The translations under genes were made by a program, and so were the position numbers. From Mycobacterium shinjukuense (lineage in GTDB: Bacteria > Actinomycetota > Actinomycetes > Mycobacteriales > Mycobacteriaceae), in NCBI RefSeq assembly GCF_010730055.1, contig NZ_AP022575.1, positions 3,782,001-3,846,000 on the forward strand: a stretch of 64,000 nucleotides of DNA, read 5' to 3'. How positions within the stretch are numbered: position 1 is the stretch's first letter; each line of letters begins with the position of its first letter. Below the pieces are notes generated by a model, which was not told the origin of the DNA, did no database searches, and worked only from the letters and a program-made list of their open reading frames with translations. Shown in pieces: positions 36,549-46,069 of this stretch.

Positions 36549-36564
36549 GAGCCGGCGGCGGCTC
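36549..36564 (-). terminator. Short hairpin downstream of eccA2
   Basis: GAGCCG (36549-36554) and CGGCTC (36559-36564) pair around a 4-nt loop, 15 nt after the eccA2 stop in the direction of transcription. It may mark the end of the ESX-2 operon before the ESX-1 mycP1 promoter in the same 154-bp gap. The stem is short and no T-tract follows. Confidence 0.4.
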
Positions 36565-36579
36565 CCCGCGGCAACCGCG

Positions 36580-38418
36580 TCACCACACCAGGGCGGCCAT
36601 CTCGCGGTTGTCCGAACACACGCTGCGCACCGCGGCCTCGATGTCAGTGGCGGTGATGATCTGCAGGTCGTCCACCGACACCGGTTGGCCCGCACGCTTT
36701 TGCGCGACCACCCGGGTGTCCCGGAATCCCTCGGCGCGCTCGATGACGTTGCGGGCGAACCGGCCGTTCTGCATGACGTCGATGCCGTGCTGCCCGCTCG
36801 GGGTGGTGTACTTGCGGATGGTGGTCGCCGCGTCCAGGAAGGTCTCGCGGGCGGCGTCGTCCAGCAGGCTGGCGCGTGGCCTGGCGTAGCGGTGCCCGAT
36901 TTCCACGATTTCCGCCGGCGAGTACGACTCGAAACGCAGCTTGCGGTTGAACCGCCCGGCCAAACCTGGGTTCACCGACAGGAATTCGTCGACCTGATCC
37001 TCATAGCCGGCCCCGATAAAGCAGAAGTCGAAGCGGTGCGCTTCCAACTGGACCAGGAGTTGGTTCACCGCCTCCATCCCGATCATGTCCGGCGTGCCGT
37101 CCTGGTGGCGTTCCACCAGAGAGTAGAACTCGTCCATGAAAATGATTCGCCCAAGCGATCTTTCGATCAACGCGTTGGTCTTGGGGCCCGATTCCCCGAT
37201 GTAGTGCCCGCAAAAGTCGGATCGGCGGACCTCCCGAATTTCGGGGTGACGCACGATTCCCATGCCGGCATAGATTTTGCCCAGAGCTTCAGCGGTGGTC
37301 GTTTTTCCGGTGCCCGGCGGCCCCACCAGCAGCATGTGGTTGGTCTGCCCCTCCACCGGCAGGCCGTGTTCCAGGCGCATCATGCGCACTTCGAGCTGGT
37401 CTTCCAGGGCCGACACCGCCTGCTTGACCGCCGCCAGGCCCACCTGTTTAGCCAGCAGCTCGCGGCCCTCGGCCAGCAGCTCGGCCCGCCGCCCCGCCGC
37501 GTCGTCGTCGTCAAGCTGATCGCGGCTTTTTGCCGTGGCGGGATCCCACCGGTCGGTGCGGCTGGCGATGGTTTGTTCGTCGGTGACGACCAGGCGCAGA
37601 TTCGGGTCCGCCAGCGCTTCTTTGGCCTGCTCGGTGAGCACCCCGTTGATGGTGGCCTTCGACAGCCAGATCTGGGCCTTGTCCTCCTCGTGCAGCTGGC
37701 GGTACACCATCCCGCGCACATACGCCAGGTCGGCGACCAGCAGCGGAATGTCGGCCGGGCCGATGGCGGCGGTCAGCACCTCGGCGCCGAATCGCGCCGA
37801 CGACTTGCTGTGCCCGATCACGTCGACCCGGTCCAGCCAGTCCAGGGCCACCCGGCCCTGCCCGAGATGCGCCGCGGCATGGGCGGCCAGCGCGCAAATC
37901 GACGCCGTGACCGCCGACATGACGATCGCCTGCGGCGGCAGCTCCTCGGCGGCGGTCAGCAGCACGTCCGGCCAACGCTGCGTGGCGTACATCAGGAAGG
38001 CCCTAGCCAGCTGATGCCACTGATGGTTGGCCCACGAATCCAGCAGTTCCCGGTTGGCCAGCAGCGTGTCGGCCTGCGCGTACTCCCCGGCGATGGTCAG
38101 CGCCGACGACAGCGCCAGCGCCACTTGGGATGCGTCGGTCACCGTCATCCCGATGTAGGGACCCAGCTGGATGTCGGCGCCCAGCGTCGCGCCGATCCGG
38201 GTGGTCTCGCGGTGCAACCATTCGCTGGTGGCGTGCAGCCGTTTCAGCGAGGCCAGCTCGTGGTCGCCGCAGGCGATGCGGCCCAACCACGCATCGGCCA
38301 TCGACGGGTCGGCGTCGGTGGCGGCGACGAACTCGGGCAACGCCGCCGCGCACCCTTGCCGGCTTTTGAGCGCCATCGCCCGGTCGAAATGCCTCCGCGC
38401 AGTGAGTAAATTGCCCAT
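36580..38418 (-). CDS. eccA2: ESX-2 AAA+ ATPase EccA2
   Basis: This 612-aa EccA paralogue has an N-terminal TPR-like domain to about residue 320. A CbxX-type AAA+ module follows with GPPGTGKT at 366-373, Walker B RIIFMDEFYSL at 424-434 and RFNRKLRF near the arginine finger. It would handle ESX-2 chaperone-substrate complexes. It is the last gene of the leftward ESX-2 cluster, 24 nt after the eccE2 stop. A short acidic run (QLDDDDAAG) separates the two domains. Confidence 0.95.
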   Translation of the reverse strand: MGNLLTARRHFDRAMALKSRQGCAAALPEFVAATDADPSMADAWLGRIACGDHELASLKRLHATSEWLHRETTRIGATLGADIQLGPYIGMTVTDASQVALALSSALTIAGEYAQADTLLANRELLDSWANHQWHQLARAFLMYATQRWPDVLLTAAEELPPQAIVMSAVTASICALAAHAAAHLGQGRVALDWLDRVDVIGHSKSSARFGAEVLTAAIGPADIPLLVADLAYVRGMVYRQLHEEDKAQIWLSKATINGVLTEQAKEALADPNLRLVVTDEQTIASRTDRWDPATAKSRDQLDDDDAAGRRAELLAEGRELLAKQVGLAAVKQAVSALEDQLEVRMMRLEHGLPVEGQTNHMLLVGPPGTGKTTTAEALGKIYAGMGIVRHPEIREVRRSDFCGHYIGESGPKTNALIERSLGRIIFMDEFYSLVERHQDGTPDMIGMEAVNQLLVQLEAHRFDFCFIGAGYEDQVDEFLSVNPGLAGRFNRKLRFESYSPAEIVEIGHRYARPRASLLDDAARETFLDAATTIRKYTTPSGQHGIDVMQNGRFARNVIERAEGFRDTRVVAQKRAGQPVSVDDLQIITATDIEAAVRSVCSDNREMAALVW

Positions 38419-38442
38419 CGTCTACACCAACCTCGGCGCGCA

Positions 38443-40053
38443 CTATCTCGTGGCGAGCGACATGCTGACCGGCTCAAGGCTGACATAGCGGTTCTCCGCG
38501 CGGAACAGGTCCATCTCAACCAGCCAACTGTGCCCTGCCGCACCGACATTCAGCGTCGCGCGATCAACCTGCTCGATGGTCACCTCGAAGCCGTGCCGCT
38601 GCCCCTCGGGCAGCGTGGTCCCGGCCGGGGCGATGGTGATCACGGTGGCCGGCCGCGGCGTCGGAGCAATCGCGGCATCGATGCCCGCGCCCTCCTGCCT
38701 GCCGTCCCGTCGTTGCCGCGCAGCGTACTCCACCACACTGACGGTGGTGCGCGGCGCCGGCCGTGCCGAGCCAACCACGCTGACCTCCGGCATTCGCACG
38801 CTGGCCCAGCGTGTTTGGTCGCGGGTGTGCACACAGACCCGTTCGCCGGCTCCGGCGGTACGGATCACGATCCGTTTGGCGACCGCGTCCTGCGCGGCCA
38901 CGAACACCCGCGACAGTTCACCGGCATCGGTGAGCGGGATCATCAGCCGGTCCCCGTTGCCCAGCTTTCCGATCAGCACGCCCGACGGTCCGATCTCGGT
39001 GATCAGCCGCGCCGGCAGCGGGCCGCGGTGCAATCCGCGCAGCCGCGGACGCGGCCCGCACATGTTGGCCGCCGCGGCGGCGGCTTGCTCCCCGTTGAGC
39101 CGGCGCAAGATCACGCTGGGCGGGGTATGCGCCGGTGTCGGGGTCCGCACGGTGACCGTCGCGGTGCAGGTCGCGTCCGGGAATATGGTGACGTTCTGGA
39201 TGACCTCGTCGGCGCGCAGCGTCCACGCTTGCGCAAGAACCCGCGAGCTGATCGCCTCGACCGGGTAGCCATAAGTGGTCATCCAACCGCCGTCGCCGCG
39301 GATGGCTTTCCACCGCTGCGCCCGCCCGGCCACCGCGTCGAAGCCCAACCGGCGATCCAGCTCGACCAGGTCGGTGGCGGTGGCGACCTTCGCGCGCAAC
39401 CCCTGGCAGCGCAGCGCGCCGGCGACGCGCTGGGCGGCCGACACGGCCGCCGTCCCAACGGTGGTGCGCCACCGCAACGCCGCCGTGTTGGCGATCACCG
39501 GCAGCCGCATGATCAGCCAGGTTTCCCGACGGCCCGCATACGGTGGGGTGCCGATCTCGGAGTCGTAGACCCGCGGGTAGTCACCGACATTGCCGTGCCG
39601 GGATCCGAAGGTGACGACGCTGATCGAGTCCAGCCGCAGGCCCAGCGGGTGGTGCAGCATCGGGACCAGTTCGGCAAGGTCGATGACGTTAGCGGTCTGC
39701 ACACTCACCGAACCGGTCACCCGGGTGGCCTGGTGTGCCTTGCCGAGCAGGTGTATCGCCACCACGGCCACGCCGTCATGCACGCGCACCCCGCCGGCGG
39801 ATCGGTTGTTGGCCACCGTGATCGGGGGCGCCCAGCTGATCGGGCGCCGGCCCCGCAGCCCCAGCACCGCCCACGACCACGCCGGCTGACCCCACCACCC
39901 GACGAACACCAGCGCGATGCCCACCACCGCGGCGACCGCCGCGCCGACGTAGCCACCCGGGGCCCAACCGACCAGCGCGAGCAGGAAAACCGCCCACACC
40001 CCGGCGACCCGCCGATTGCTGCCCGTCCGGAATCCGGTGAGCGTAGCCGTCAT
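38443..40053 (-). CDS. eccE2: ESX-2 membrane complex protein EccE2
   Basis: This 536-aa EccE family protein has two hydrophobic helices at the N-terminus (AGVWAVFLLALVGWAPGG; VAAVVGIALVFVGWW), then a basic stretch and a cytosolic domain ending SLEPVSMSLATR. The ATG overlaps the mycP2 stop by 4 nt. Position between mycP2 and eccA2 and the topology support the assignment; sequence similarity to EccE1 is low, as expected. Confidence 0.93.
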   Translation of the reverse strand: MTATLTGFRTGSNRRVAGVWAVFLLALVGWAPGGYVGAAVAAVVGIALVFVGWWGQPAWSWAVLGLRGRRPISWAPPITVANNRSAGGVRVHDGVAVVAIHLLGKAHQATRVTGSVSVQTANVIDLAELVPMLHHPLGLRLDSISVVTFGSRHGNVGDYPRVYDSEIGTPPYAGRRETWLIMRLPVIANTAALRWRTTVGTAAVSAAQRVAGALRCQGLRAKVATATDLVELDRRLGFDAVAGRAQRWKAIRGDGGWMTTYGYPVEAISSRVLAQAWTLRADEVIQNVTIFPDATCTATVTVRTPTPAHTPPSVILRRLNGEQAAAAAANMCGPRPRLRGLHRGPLPARLITEIGPSGVLIGKLGNGDRLMIPLTDAGELSRVFVAAQDAVAKRIVIRTAGAGERVCVHTRDQTRWASVRMPEVSVVGSARPAPRTTVSVVEYAARQRRDGRQEGAGIDAAIAPTPRPATVITIAPAGTTLPEGQRHGFEVTIEQVDRATLNVGAAGHSWLVEMDLFRAENRYVSLEPVSMSLATR

Positions 40054-41714
40054 CGCGCCCTCCGCAGCCGGGCCGCGATCGCCGCCACCAGCACCCCGGC
40101 AGCCACCGCGCCGACGAACCCGATGGCGATGTTGCGTGCCCGGTGATCCGGCGGCGGGGCCGGCGACGGGGGTGTGATCACCCGGCTCTGCGCACCCGGG
40201 GGCATCCGCTCCCCGGGGGGAATGTTGAACGTCAGCGCGGCAACCGGATCCACCAGCCCATATCCAACCTTGTTGTCCACCCCCGCGGGCGGATTGTGCG
40301 CCGACTGCACGATCCGGTTGATCACCTGATGGGCGGACAGCTCGGGGTACTTGGCCCGCACCAGCGCCGCGACGCCGCTGACGTAGGCCGCCGAGAAGCT
40401 GGTGCCCCAGAACGGCATGTTCTTCTCACCCGGCCGTGACGGCGGATAGGCGTTGACCGGTCCACCACCTTGTGGCGAGAGGCCCATGATGTGGGTTCCC
40501 GGCGCCGCGACACCCACCCACGGACCCGACATGCTTTTGTCGAGTGCGGCGCCCTCGGCGTCGACGGCACCGACCGACAACACGTAGTCGGCGAACCACG
40601 ACGGTGACGAGATGATCTTGACCTGATGCCAGTCCCGCGGATCCGACGGGTCCAGCGGGTCAAACATCGGGTTGTTGCCGCAGCCAGCTTCCCCGTCGTT
40701 GCCGGCCGCGGCCACGATCACGGCGTCCTTGACGGTGGCCGCATACCACAATGCGGCGCCCAGGGCGCGTTGGTCGGCCGGGGCGACCGCCGGCAGGCAG
40801 GAGGTCACCGAGATGTTGATCACCTTCGCCCCCATGTTCGCCGCGTGCACCACCGCGCGCGCCACCGTGTTGAGCGTGCCGGCCTTGACCCGCTCGTCGG
40901 AGTTGGGGTCCGCCGGTGGCGGGTTGACCGGCTCGAACGCTCGCGACGACTGGCGGATCGAGATGATGGTCGCGTGCGGTGCGACACCCGCTACCCCGTC
41001 CGGGGCACCCGGCGGGGGTGGCGGCACCGCGGGTTCGTCCTCGGTCTGCGGATCCGGCGGCCCATGGGCGGGCGCCATCGCACCCGCTTCCTCCGGCGGT
41101 GGTGGGGGCGGTGGTGGAACGGTCTGGGTGATCGTCACCGGTGTCGGCGGCGGTGGCGGTGGCACCGGCGGCGGGACCTCCACCGGCGGCGCCGGCGCCA
41201 CGGTGGCCGGCGGCGGCCCGGCCGGCGGCGGGAACGCCGGCGTGGCCGGCATTGGCCGCGGCATCGGCACCATCCCCAGCGGGGCGGCCCCGATGATCGA
41301 GCTCACCACGGTGCCGTGCGAGTCGCAGTCCGACAGCCCGTCCTCGCCCATGATGTAGTCGCCGCCGGGCACCACCGGCAGGCGCGGGTTGGGCGACACC
41401 CCGGTGTCGATGACCGCCACCGGCACACCGTTGCCGGTGCTGTACTGCCATGCCTTGCCGATGTTGAGCAGGTTAAAGCCCGGCGCCAGCTGCGCCACGT
41501 CGGGGTTTTTCACGGTGATGGGCGTTGAGCAGCTATTGGCCCGCCGCATCGGCTGATCGGGTCGCGGCGGCCCGTCGGCGGGTACCAACGCCGGGTCCAC
41601 CGACGGTGGTGGGATGGCCTGTGCGGCAGGGACCGTGGCCGACAACGCGACCAGGGCGACGGCGGCCGTCGCCGCTACGACTCGCAAGCCCACCCGGCCT
41701 AGTGGCGAAGCCAC
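40050..41714 (-). CDS. mycP2: ESX-2 subtilisin-like protease mycosin-2
   Basis: This 554-aa mycosin has a signal peptide (residues about 10-33). The triad is D103 (AVIDTGVS), H133 (DCDSHGT) and S439 (GTSFSAAY), with a C-terminal transmembrane helix (IAIGFVGAVAAGVLVAAIAA) and basic tail. Between the His strand and the next strand lies a roughly 95-residue proline-rich insertion (about 143-237), much longer than in MycP1; a similar loop is known for mycosin-2. The GTG start lies inside the end of eccD2 (16-nt overlap). Confidence 0.95.
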   Translation of the reverse strand: MASPLGRVGLRVVAATAAVALVALSATVPAAQAIPPPSVDPALVPADGPPRPDQPMRRANSCSTPITVKNPDVAQLAPGFNLLNIGKAWQYSTGNGVPVAVIDTGVSPNPRLPVVPGGDYIMGEDGLSDCDSHGTVVSSIIGAAPLGMVPMPRPMPATPAFPPPAGPPPATVAPAPPVEVPPPVPPPPPPTPVTITQTVPPPPPPPPEEAGAMAPAHGPPDPQTEDEPAVPPPPPGAPDGVAGVAPHATIISIRQSSRAFEPVNPPPADPNSDERVKAGTLNTVARAVVHAANMGAKVINISVTSCLPAVAPADQRALGAALWYAATVKDAVIVAAAGNDGEAGCGNNPMFDPLDPSDPRDWHQVKIISSPSWFADYVLSVGAVDAEGAALDKSMSGPWVGVAAPGTHIMGLSPQGGGPVNAYPPSRPGEKNMPFWGTSFSAAYVSGVAALVRAKYPELSAHQVINRIVQSAHNPPAGVDNKVGYGLVDPVAALTFNIPPGERMPPGAQSRVITPPSPAPPPDHRARNIAIGFVGAVAAGVLVAAIAARLRRAR

Positions 41715-43228
41715 GAGAACAGCCCTCCCAGGGCTGCCGCCGCGGGCAGCAACACGATCATGGCCAACACCTCAACCCATTCCACGGCCAGCCGGATCAA
41801 CGGCCTGAACCGGGTCACCGGCACCACCAGCGCCGCGGCCAACCCCGACGCGGCGAAAGCCGCGACCGCCAACGAGGGCCACAACAGCCCGCCGGGCACG
41901 CCCTTCGGGGCGGCGAGCGCGTACTTGACCACCCCGGCGCACACCGCCGCGGACGCCCCGCACACCAACGCGACCGCTTGGAACTTGGCGGCGAATCCGC
42001 GGCCCTGGGTGATGAAGAGGCCCACCACCAAGCCGGCGACCAACAACGCCAACCAGGCCAGCGGCCGACCGGGCGTCAGCACCCCCCACACCGCGGCGGG
42101 CAGCACGGCGGATATCCCGACGCACATTCCCACCTGAACCGCGTTGACCAGCCTGGCCGAGGCCGCGATCGCGGCGCCGCGCGCGGTGATGTCGGTCAAT
42201 TCGTTGTCCTCGTCCTCACCGTCGTCCTCACTGACCGGAGACACGGTGTCGACCGGCATGCCCGCACGGCGGGCGAACAGGTCCCGGCCGGTGATCGATC
42301 CGAAGTATGGCGGTCGCACCCGTGCCACCCACAGCGCGATCGTCGGCGTCATCCTGACCAACACGACCAGCCCGACCAGCACACAAACCGCCAACACCGG
42401 CACCGACACCGGCCAAAACATGCGGACACCGGCCACGGCCGCGAGCATCCCGCACACCGTCACCACCGCCGTGACCACGGCCGTCTGCCACCGCTTGCGC
42501 GTCACCACGCCGATGGCGATGGCGCCCAGGATCACCACCACCAGACCGATCAGCCCGTGCGGCGCGCCCAGCGCCCCGGGCGGAGCGCAGGCCGCTGCGA
42601 CGGCCAGCAACGCCACCGCCAGCCACCCGAACCCGCTGAACAGGTCGCGCCGGTCGCGCCAGCCCCAGCGCACCACCAGCGTCCCGATCACCAACGGCAG
42701 CCCGAACCCGCCGGCCACCGCGGCCGGAATCGGGCCATCGGTGAAGGTGCGTGCCCGCAACGTCAGGGCCACCACCACCCCGGCCGCCATGGCGATGATC
42801 GCGATGGCCGTGTGGGCGGCGGTGAGCGGCGTCACCGGGGCAAACATGCGATCCCCACCGTCACGGCCGAGCCACTTGCCCATGGCCGCCAGGCCCGTCG
42901 ACAGCGACTCGTACTGCGGCTCGAACGACTCGCCGGCGACCCGCGGTACCAGCACCAGCGTGTCGCCGTCCTGCACGCCCAGCTCGTCTAGGCTCTTGTT
43001 GATATCCAGCCGCACCCCGTTGATCTTGTGCAGCTCATAGCTGCCGGCCGGCAGCGCAATGCCGTCGAAACCTTTCCGTTTCAGGTCGGCGTCGAACAGC
43101 TCCACCATTCCCTCGAAGAATCCCTCCACCGGAATTCCGGCCGGGAACACCTGGGAACACAGATGCTTGTCGTAGGAAATGTTGACCGCACAGCGCGCCG
43201 GGAAAGCAACCTTGTGTGGCGATGTCAC
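41699..43228 (-). CDS. eccD2: ESX-2 membrane complex protein EccD2
   Basis: This 509-aa protein has a ubiquitin-like N-terminal domain (AFPARCAVNISYDKHL, KSLDELGVQDGDTLVLV) followed by about eleven transmembrane helices. An acidic cytosolic loop (SEDDGEDEDNEL) interrupts the membrane region. The GTG start overlaps the upstream ATPase stop as GTGA. It would form the ESX-2 membrane vestibule with EccB2, EccC2 and EccE2. Confidence 0.95.
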   Translation of the reverse strand: MTSPHKVAFPARCAVNISYDKHLCSQVFPAGIPVEGFFEGMVELFDADLKRKGFDGIALPAGSYELHKINGVRLDINKSLDELGVQDGDTLVLVPRVAGESFEPQYESLSTGLAAMGKWLGRDGGDRMFAPVTPLTAAHTAIAIIAMAAGVVVALTLRARTFTDGPIPAAVAGGFGLPLVIGTLVVRWGWRDRRDLFSGFGWLAVALLAVAAACAPPGALGAPHGLIGLVVVILGAIAIGVVTRKRWQTAVVTAVVTVCGMLAAVAGVRMFWPVSVPVLAVCVLVGLVVLVRMTPTIALWVARVRPPYFGSITGRDLFARRAGMPVDTVSPVSEDDGEDEDNELTDITARGAAIAASARLVNAVQVGMCVGISAVLPAAVWGVLTPGRPLAWLALLVAGLVVGLFITQGRGFAAKFQAVALVCGASAAVCAGVVKYALAAPKGVPGGLLWPSLAVAAFAASGLAAALVVPVTRFRPLIRLAVEWVEVLAMIVLLPAAAALGGLFSWLRH

Positions 43229-44250
43229 GACGCCGCTCGCTCCGCATCGGGAATATATTTGTCGGCCAGGCCCGCGGTGATTTCGAAAAGCCGCAACCGT
43301 GACTTCTTGTTCAACTCATGCACCGTGTCGATGATCCCGCCTTTGGCCAGGTGCGGATCGAACGGCATCGCTTCCACGATTGCCCCGACCTTGGTAAACC
43401 GTTCGGTCAAGTAGGCCAGCGCATCCTTATCGGTGATGGTGTCGGCGTGGTTGATGATCACGGTGCTCCGCGAGACCAGCTCGTGATAACCCTGCGACCG
43501 CAGATAGTCCACCGCCCGCAGCACCGGCCGGGACCGGTCCGCGGTGATCCCCGAGACGAACACCAAGGTGTCGGTGTTCTGCAGCACCGGCTTCATCACC
43601 TCGTGCTCGAGGTCGACGGAGGTGTCGACGACCATCACGGTGTGGGTTCGCCGCAGCCGGGACAACACCCCGGAGAACATCGCCGGCACCAGCGGTCTGG
43701 GCTGGTCCGACGTGCGGTTTCCGGCAAGCACGTCCAGTCCCACCGCGTTTTGCCCCAGATGCTCGCGGATGTCCGCGTAGCCCTGCACGTCGGTGTCGTT
43801 GATGATGGCGGCGTAGTCCCCCGGCGGTGACTCGTCGATGCGGTCGGCCAGCGTGCCGAAACCCGGCACGGCGTCGATCGCGATCACGTTGTCCGGCCGG
43901 CATTCGCGGAAGACCCCGCCGATGCAGGCGGCCATCGTCGTGACGCCCACCCCGCCCTTGCCGGAGACGACGGTGATGACATATTGCCGCCGGATGTGCC
44001 GTCGGATGCGGCCCTGTAAATCACGGTAGTGTCGTTCCCGGGGCGATTCACCCGGGTTAATTTTGTGAAATGAGGCGGCGTACACGAATTTCCGCCACCC
44101 CGATCCCGGGGGAATTTTCCGAGGCGCGGCCAGGTCGGTAATACGCATGGTGTCCGACACCGAATCACCGAAGTTGCGCGCCACCGACGGATCCGCCCGT
44201 CTGAGCGCTCCTTCGTCTGATATATTCGGGTCATTCCAAGGGCTCGTCAC
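43225..44250 (-). CDS. ESX-2-associated MinD-like ATPase (Rv3888c family)
   Basis: This 341-aa protein starts at GTG 44250 (VTSPWNDPNISDEG); a GTG 14 codons upstream is possible but less conserved. The MinD/ParA domain has the deviant P-loop GKGGVGVTT, in which the usual lysine of GKT is replaced by valine although the signature first lysine remains. IAIDAVPGFGTLADRI and VMVVDTSVDLEHEV follow. It is the ESX-2 counterpart of EspI and of the Rv3860-type ATPase at 8597-10003. The altered P-loop suggests weak or absent ATP hydrolysis. It is coupled to eccD2 by a 4-nt overlap. Confidence 0.9.
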   Translation of the reverse strand: MTSPWNDPNISDEGALRRADPSVARNFGDSVSDTMRITDLAAPRKIPPGSGWRKFVYAASFHKINPGESPRERHYRDLQGRIRRHIRRQYVITVVSGKGGVGVTTMAACIGGVFRECRPDNVIAIDAVPGFGTLADRIDESPPGDYAAIINDTDVQGYADIREHLGQNAVGLDVLAGNRTSDQPRPLVPAMFSGVLSRLRRTHTVMVVDTSVDLEHEVMKPVLQNTDTLVFVSGITADRSRPVLRAVDYLRSQGYHELVSRSTVIINHADTITDKDALAYLTERFTKVGAIVEAMPFDPHLAKGGIIDTVHELNKKSRLRLFEITAGLADKYIPDAERAAS

Positions 44251-44354
44251 GACCGCGATGCTAACATGATTGGCGATTCCGCGTTTCCCCACCGACTAAC
44301 CCATCAGGCGCGGTTACGAATGCGTTAATTCTTTTCATTACAAGACATTGCCGA

Positions 44355-45185
44355 TCAGACCACCCGTCGGTAGGAGTACCACTCCTCGCCGGCAGGCAGG
44401 CGGCGGATCAGCCGCTGGATCGCCCCGGCGATGTCGCTTCGCGACCCCGGCGACAGCACCTGGTAGCGTCGCCGCCCAGACGGCACGCATTCCACACAGA
44501 TCCGACCCGCGGGGGTGTCCACGATCGCCACCGTGGAATCGCCGACGACGAGGCGCGCCATGGCTTCCGGCCCGACCCCGGCTTGCAGCGCCACGATGGC
44601 CGCATGCGCGGAGCGCGCGGGATCGGCGGCCAGGGTAACCAGCTGCAGCTGGTCGACGTCCAGGCGCTGGCTGAGCAGAAACGATCGCAGCCCTTCGGGG
44701 TCACGCACCGAGTGCAGGAGTTCCTCGGCGTCCACGGTGACCGGCCGCAGCGGCGCCGCCTCGGCGACACCGCACAGCCGCTCGACCTGACCCACCACGA
44801 GCTCGCTGGCCGCGGCCTCGTCGCTGGCGACGCCGGCCGGGTAAAGCCGCACCAGCTCACCGTGGCGCTCCAACACCACCCACCAGGTGGCGAACCGGCA
44901 GATGGCCGCCCGGGTCGGCTCGCCGCCCGGCACGCCGATGGTGACCAGCAACCCCAGGTCGCGTCGCATGAGCACGGTGAGCCATTCGCGGATCATCGGG
45001 TCGGCGTTGCCGGCCTCGTCGAGCGCGCCAACAGCCGCCAGCTCGGCGGCCATCGGGTGACGCAGTGCCCGTTCGGCGGTGTCCAACCGCGGCAGCAGCG
45101 GCCGCAACCCCAGCTCCGGGCAGGTCTGTTCCACCCCGGTCACCGCCTGCAACACCCACAGGCCGTCCACCGTCGTCGTCAGCAT
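44355..45185 (-). CDS. espG2: ESX-2 secretion chaperone EspG2
   Basis: This 276-aa EspG-family protein begins MLTTTVDGLWVLQAVTGVEQ, with the strand ICRFATWWVVLERHGELVRLY and the end GEEWYSYRRVV. It is expected to bind PPE69 of the PE36/PPE69 pair. An in-frame extension of 16 codons upstream runs into a palindrome and is not used; the ATG at 45185 has GAAGG 5 nt upstream. It is separated from esxC by a strong hairpin, so its expression may be uncoupled from the Esx pair. Confidence 0.92.
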   Translation of the reverse strand: MLTTTVDGLWVLQAVTGVEQTCPELGLRPLLPRLDTAERALRHPMAAELAAVGALDEAGNADPMIREWLTVLMRRDLGLLVTIGVPGGEPTRAAICRFATWWVVLERHGELVRLYPAGVASDEAAASELVVGQVERLCGVAEAAPLRPVTVDAEELLHSVRDPEGLRSFLLSQRLDVDQLQLVTLAADPARSAHAAIVALQAGVGPEAMARLVVGDSTVAIVDTPAGRICVECVPSGRRRYQVLSPGSRSDIAGAIQRLIRRLPAGEEWYSYRRVV

Positions 45186-45219
45186 GTCGCCTTCACCTCG
45201 CCCGGCTACCCACAAGCAG

Positions 45220-45261
45220 AAGGTGGGGCACACGCGCGGATCCGCGCGTGTGCCCCACCTT
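45220..45261 (-). terminator. 42-bp perfect palindrome between esxC and espG2
   Basis: The arm AAGGTGGGGCACACGCGCGG plus A (45220-45240) is followed directly by its exact reverse complement (45241-45261), with no unpaired centre. It begins 29 nt after the esxC stop in the leftward transcript. It should act as a powerful transcription terminator or message 3'-end stabiliser, raising esxDC over espG2 and the distal ESX-2 genes. Confidence 0.8.
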
Positions 45262-45290
45262 GACTCGGGCCACCGGTCGCGTGGCCGGAC

Positions 45291-45578
45291 CTAGAACAGG
45301 CCCGCGATGGCCTGGTCGGTGCCGATCGCGTTGTCCAGCACGTGGCCCGTGGTCTGCCCGTGCTGACCCACCGTTTCGATGAGCCCCTGCAGCCCCGACA
45401 GCATTTGCGCTTGCGCTTCAAAGAACCCTTGGGCACCGTGGCCGGCGAAAAACTCTTGCAGCGCATTCGTCTTATTCGCGGTATCGGCGTGAATCTCGAG
45501 CAACTGGCCCGCCCGCGAGCCCACGTCCGTCGCGAAGTCGGAAACGGCTCCCGGGTTATAGGTGATCTGGTCTGACAT
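45291..45578 (-). CDS. esxC: ESX-2 WXG100-like protein EsxC
   Basis: This 95-aa helical hairpin protein begins MSDQITYNPGAVSDFA. In place of a strict WXG it has FFAGHG near residues 43-48, and it ends DNAIGTDQAIAGLF. It pairs with EsxD, encoded 47 nt upstream, as the predicted ESX-2 analogue of the EsxA/EsxB dimer. It is followed by the 42-bp palindrome. Confidence 0.95.
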   Translation of the reverse strand: MSDQITYNPGAVSDFATDVGSRAGQLLEIHADTANKTNALQEFFAGHGAQGFFEAQAQMLSGLQGLIETVGQHGQTTGHVLDNAIGTDQAIAGLF

Positions 45579-45625
45579 GGTGAATTTCCTTTCCGAAGCG
45601 AGATGTCAACTGGGGTACGGGCCGG

Positions 45626-45952
45626 TCAGGATCCGTGGCCGCCGCCGAACAGGGCCTGAAACGCCGCCTGCGAGTCCGCCTCGTGTCCTTCCATGAGCGC
45701 CGCGGCCTGGACGAGGCCCTCGGCCAGCCGGGTGCCTCCCGTCAGCACCTTGTTCAACTCGTTGGTGATCTCGGTGGCGGTGACGTGTGAGGCCACGACA
45801 CCGGCCCCAGACCAGGTGGCCGGGTTCATCACGTTTTCCTGGTTAGCCAGATACCCCCGGGCAATGCCTATGGCGTGCTCCATATTCGCCTGGATATCGT
45901 GGGCGGTGCTGCGCAGCATCTGCGGTGTTACCTGGATGGTGTTATCTGCCAC
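45626..45952 (-). CDS. esxD: ESX-2 WXG100 protein EsxD
   Basis: This 108-aa protein begins at GTG (VADNTIQVTPQMLRST) and has its WXG turn as W47-S-G49. A C-terminal extension ends FGGGHGS. It is the partner of EsxC. A 117-bp gap separates it from the PPE69 gene upstream. Confidence 0.95.
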   Translation of the reverse strand: MADNTIQVTPQMLRSTAHDIQANMEHAIGIARGYLANQENVMNPATWSGAGVVASHVTATEITNELNKVLTGGTRLAEGLVQAAALMEGHEADSQAAFQALFGGGHGS

Positions 45953-46069
45953 GGGGACTTATTCCTTACTACTAGTCGTTTCGCCCTGTGCAGGCCGGGC
46001 ATGAGGCGAAGTGTATGGGTGCTGTGTCGACCTGTCGATTCACCCTGTGCCGGGGCCCGGCCTTACCGG

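Noticed and set aside
36250..38409. A 719-codon plus-strand ORF opposite eccA2
   Set aside because: Antisense shadow; eccA2 on the minus strand has complete AAA+ motifs.
40050..41714. The 95-residue proline-rich insertion in mycosin-2 as a novelty
   Set aside because: A comparable loop is known in MycP2 of M. tuberculosis, so it is a family trait.
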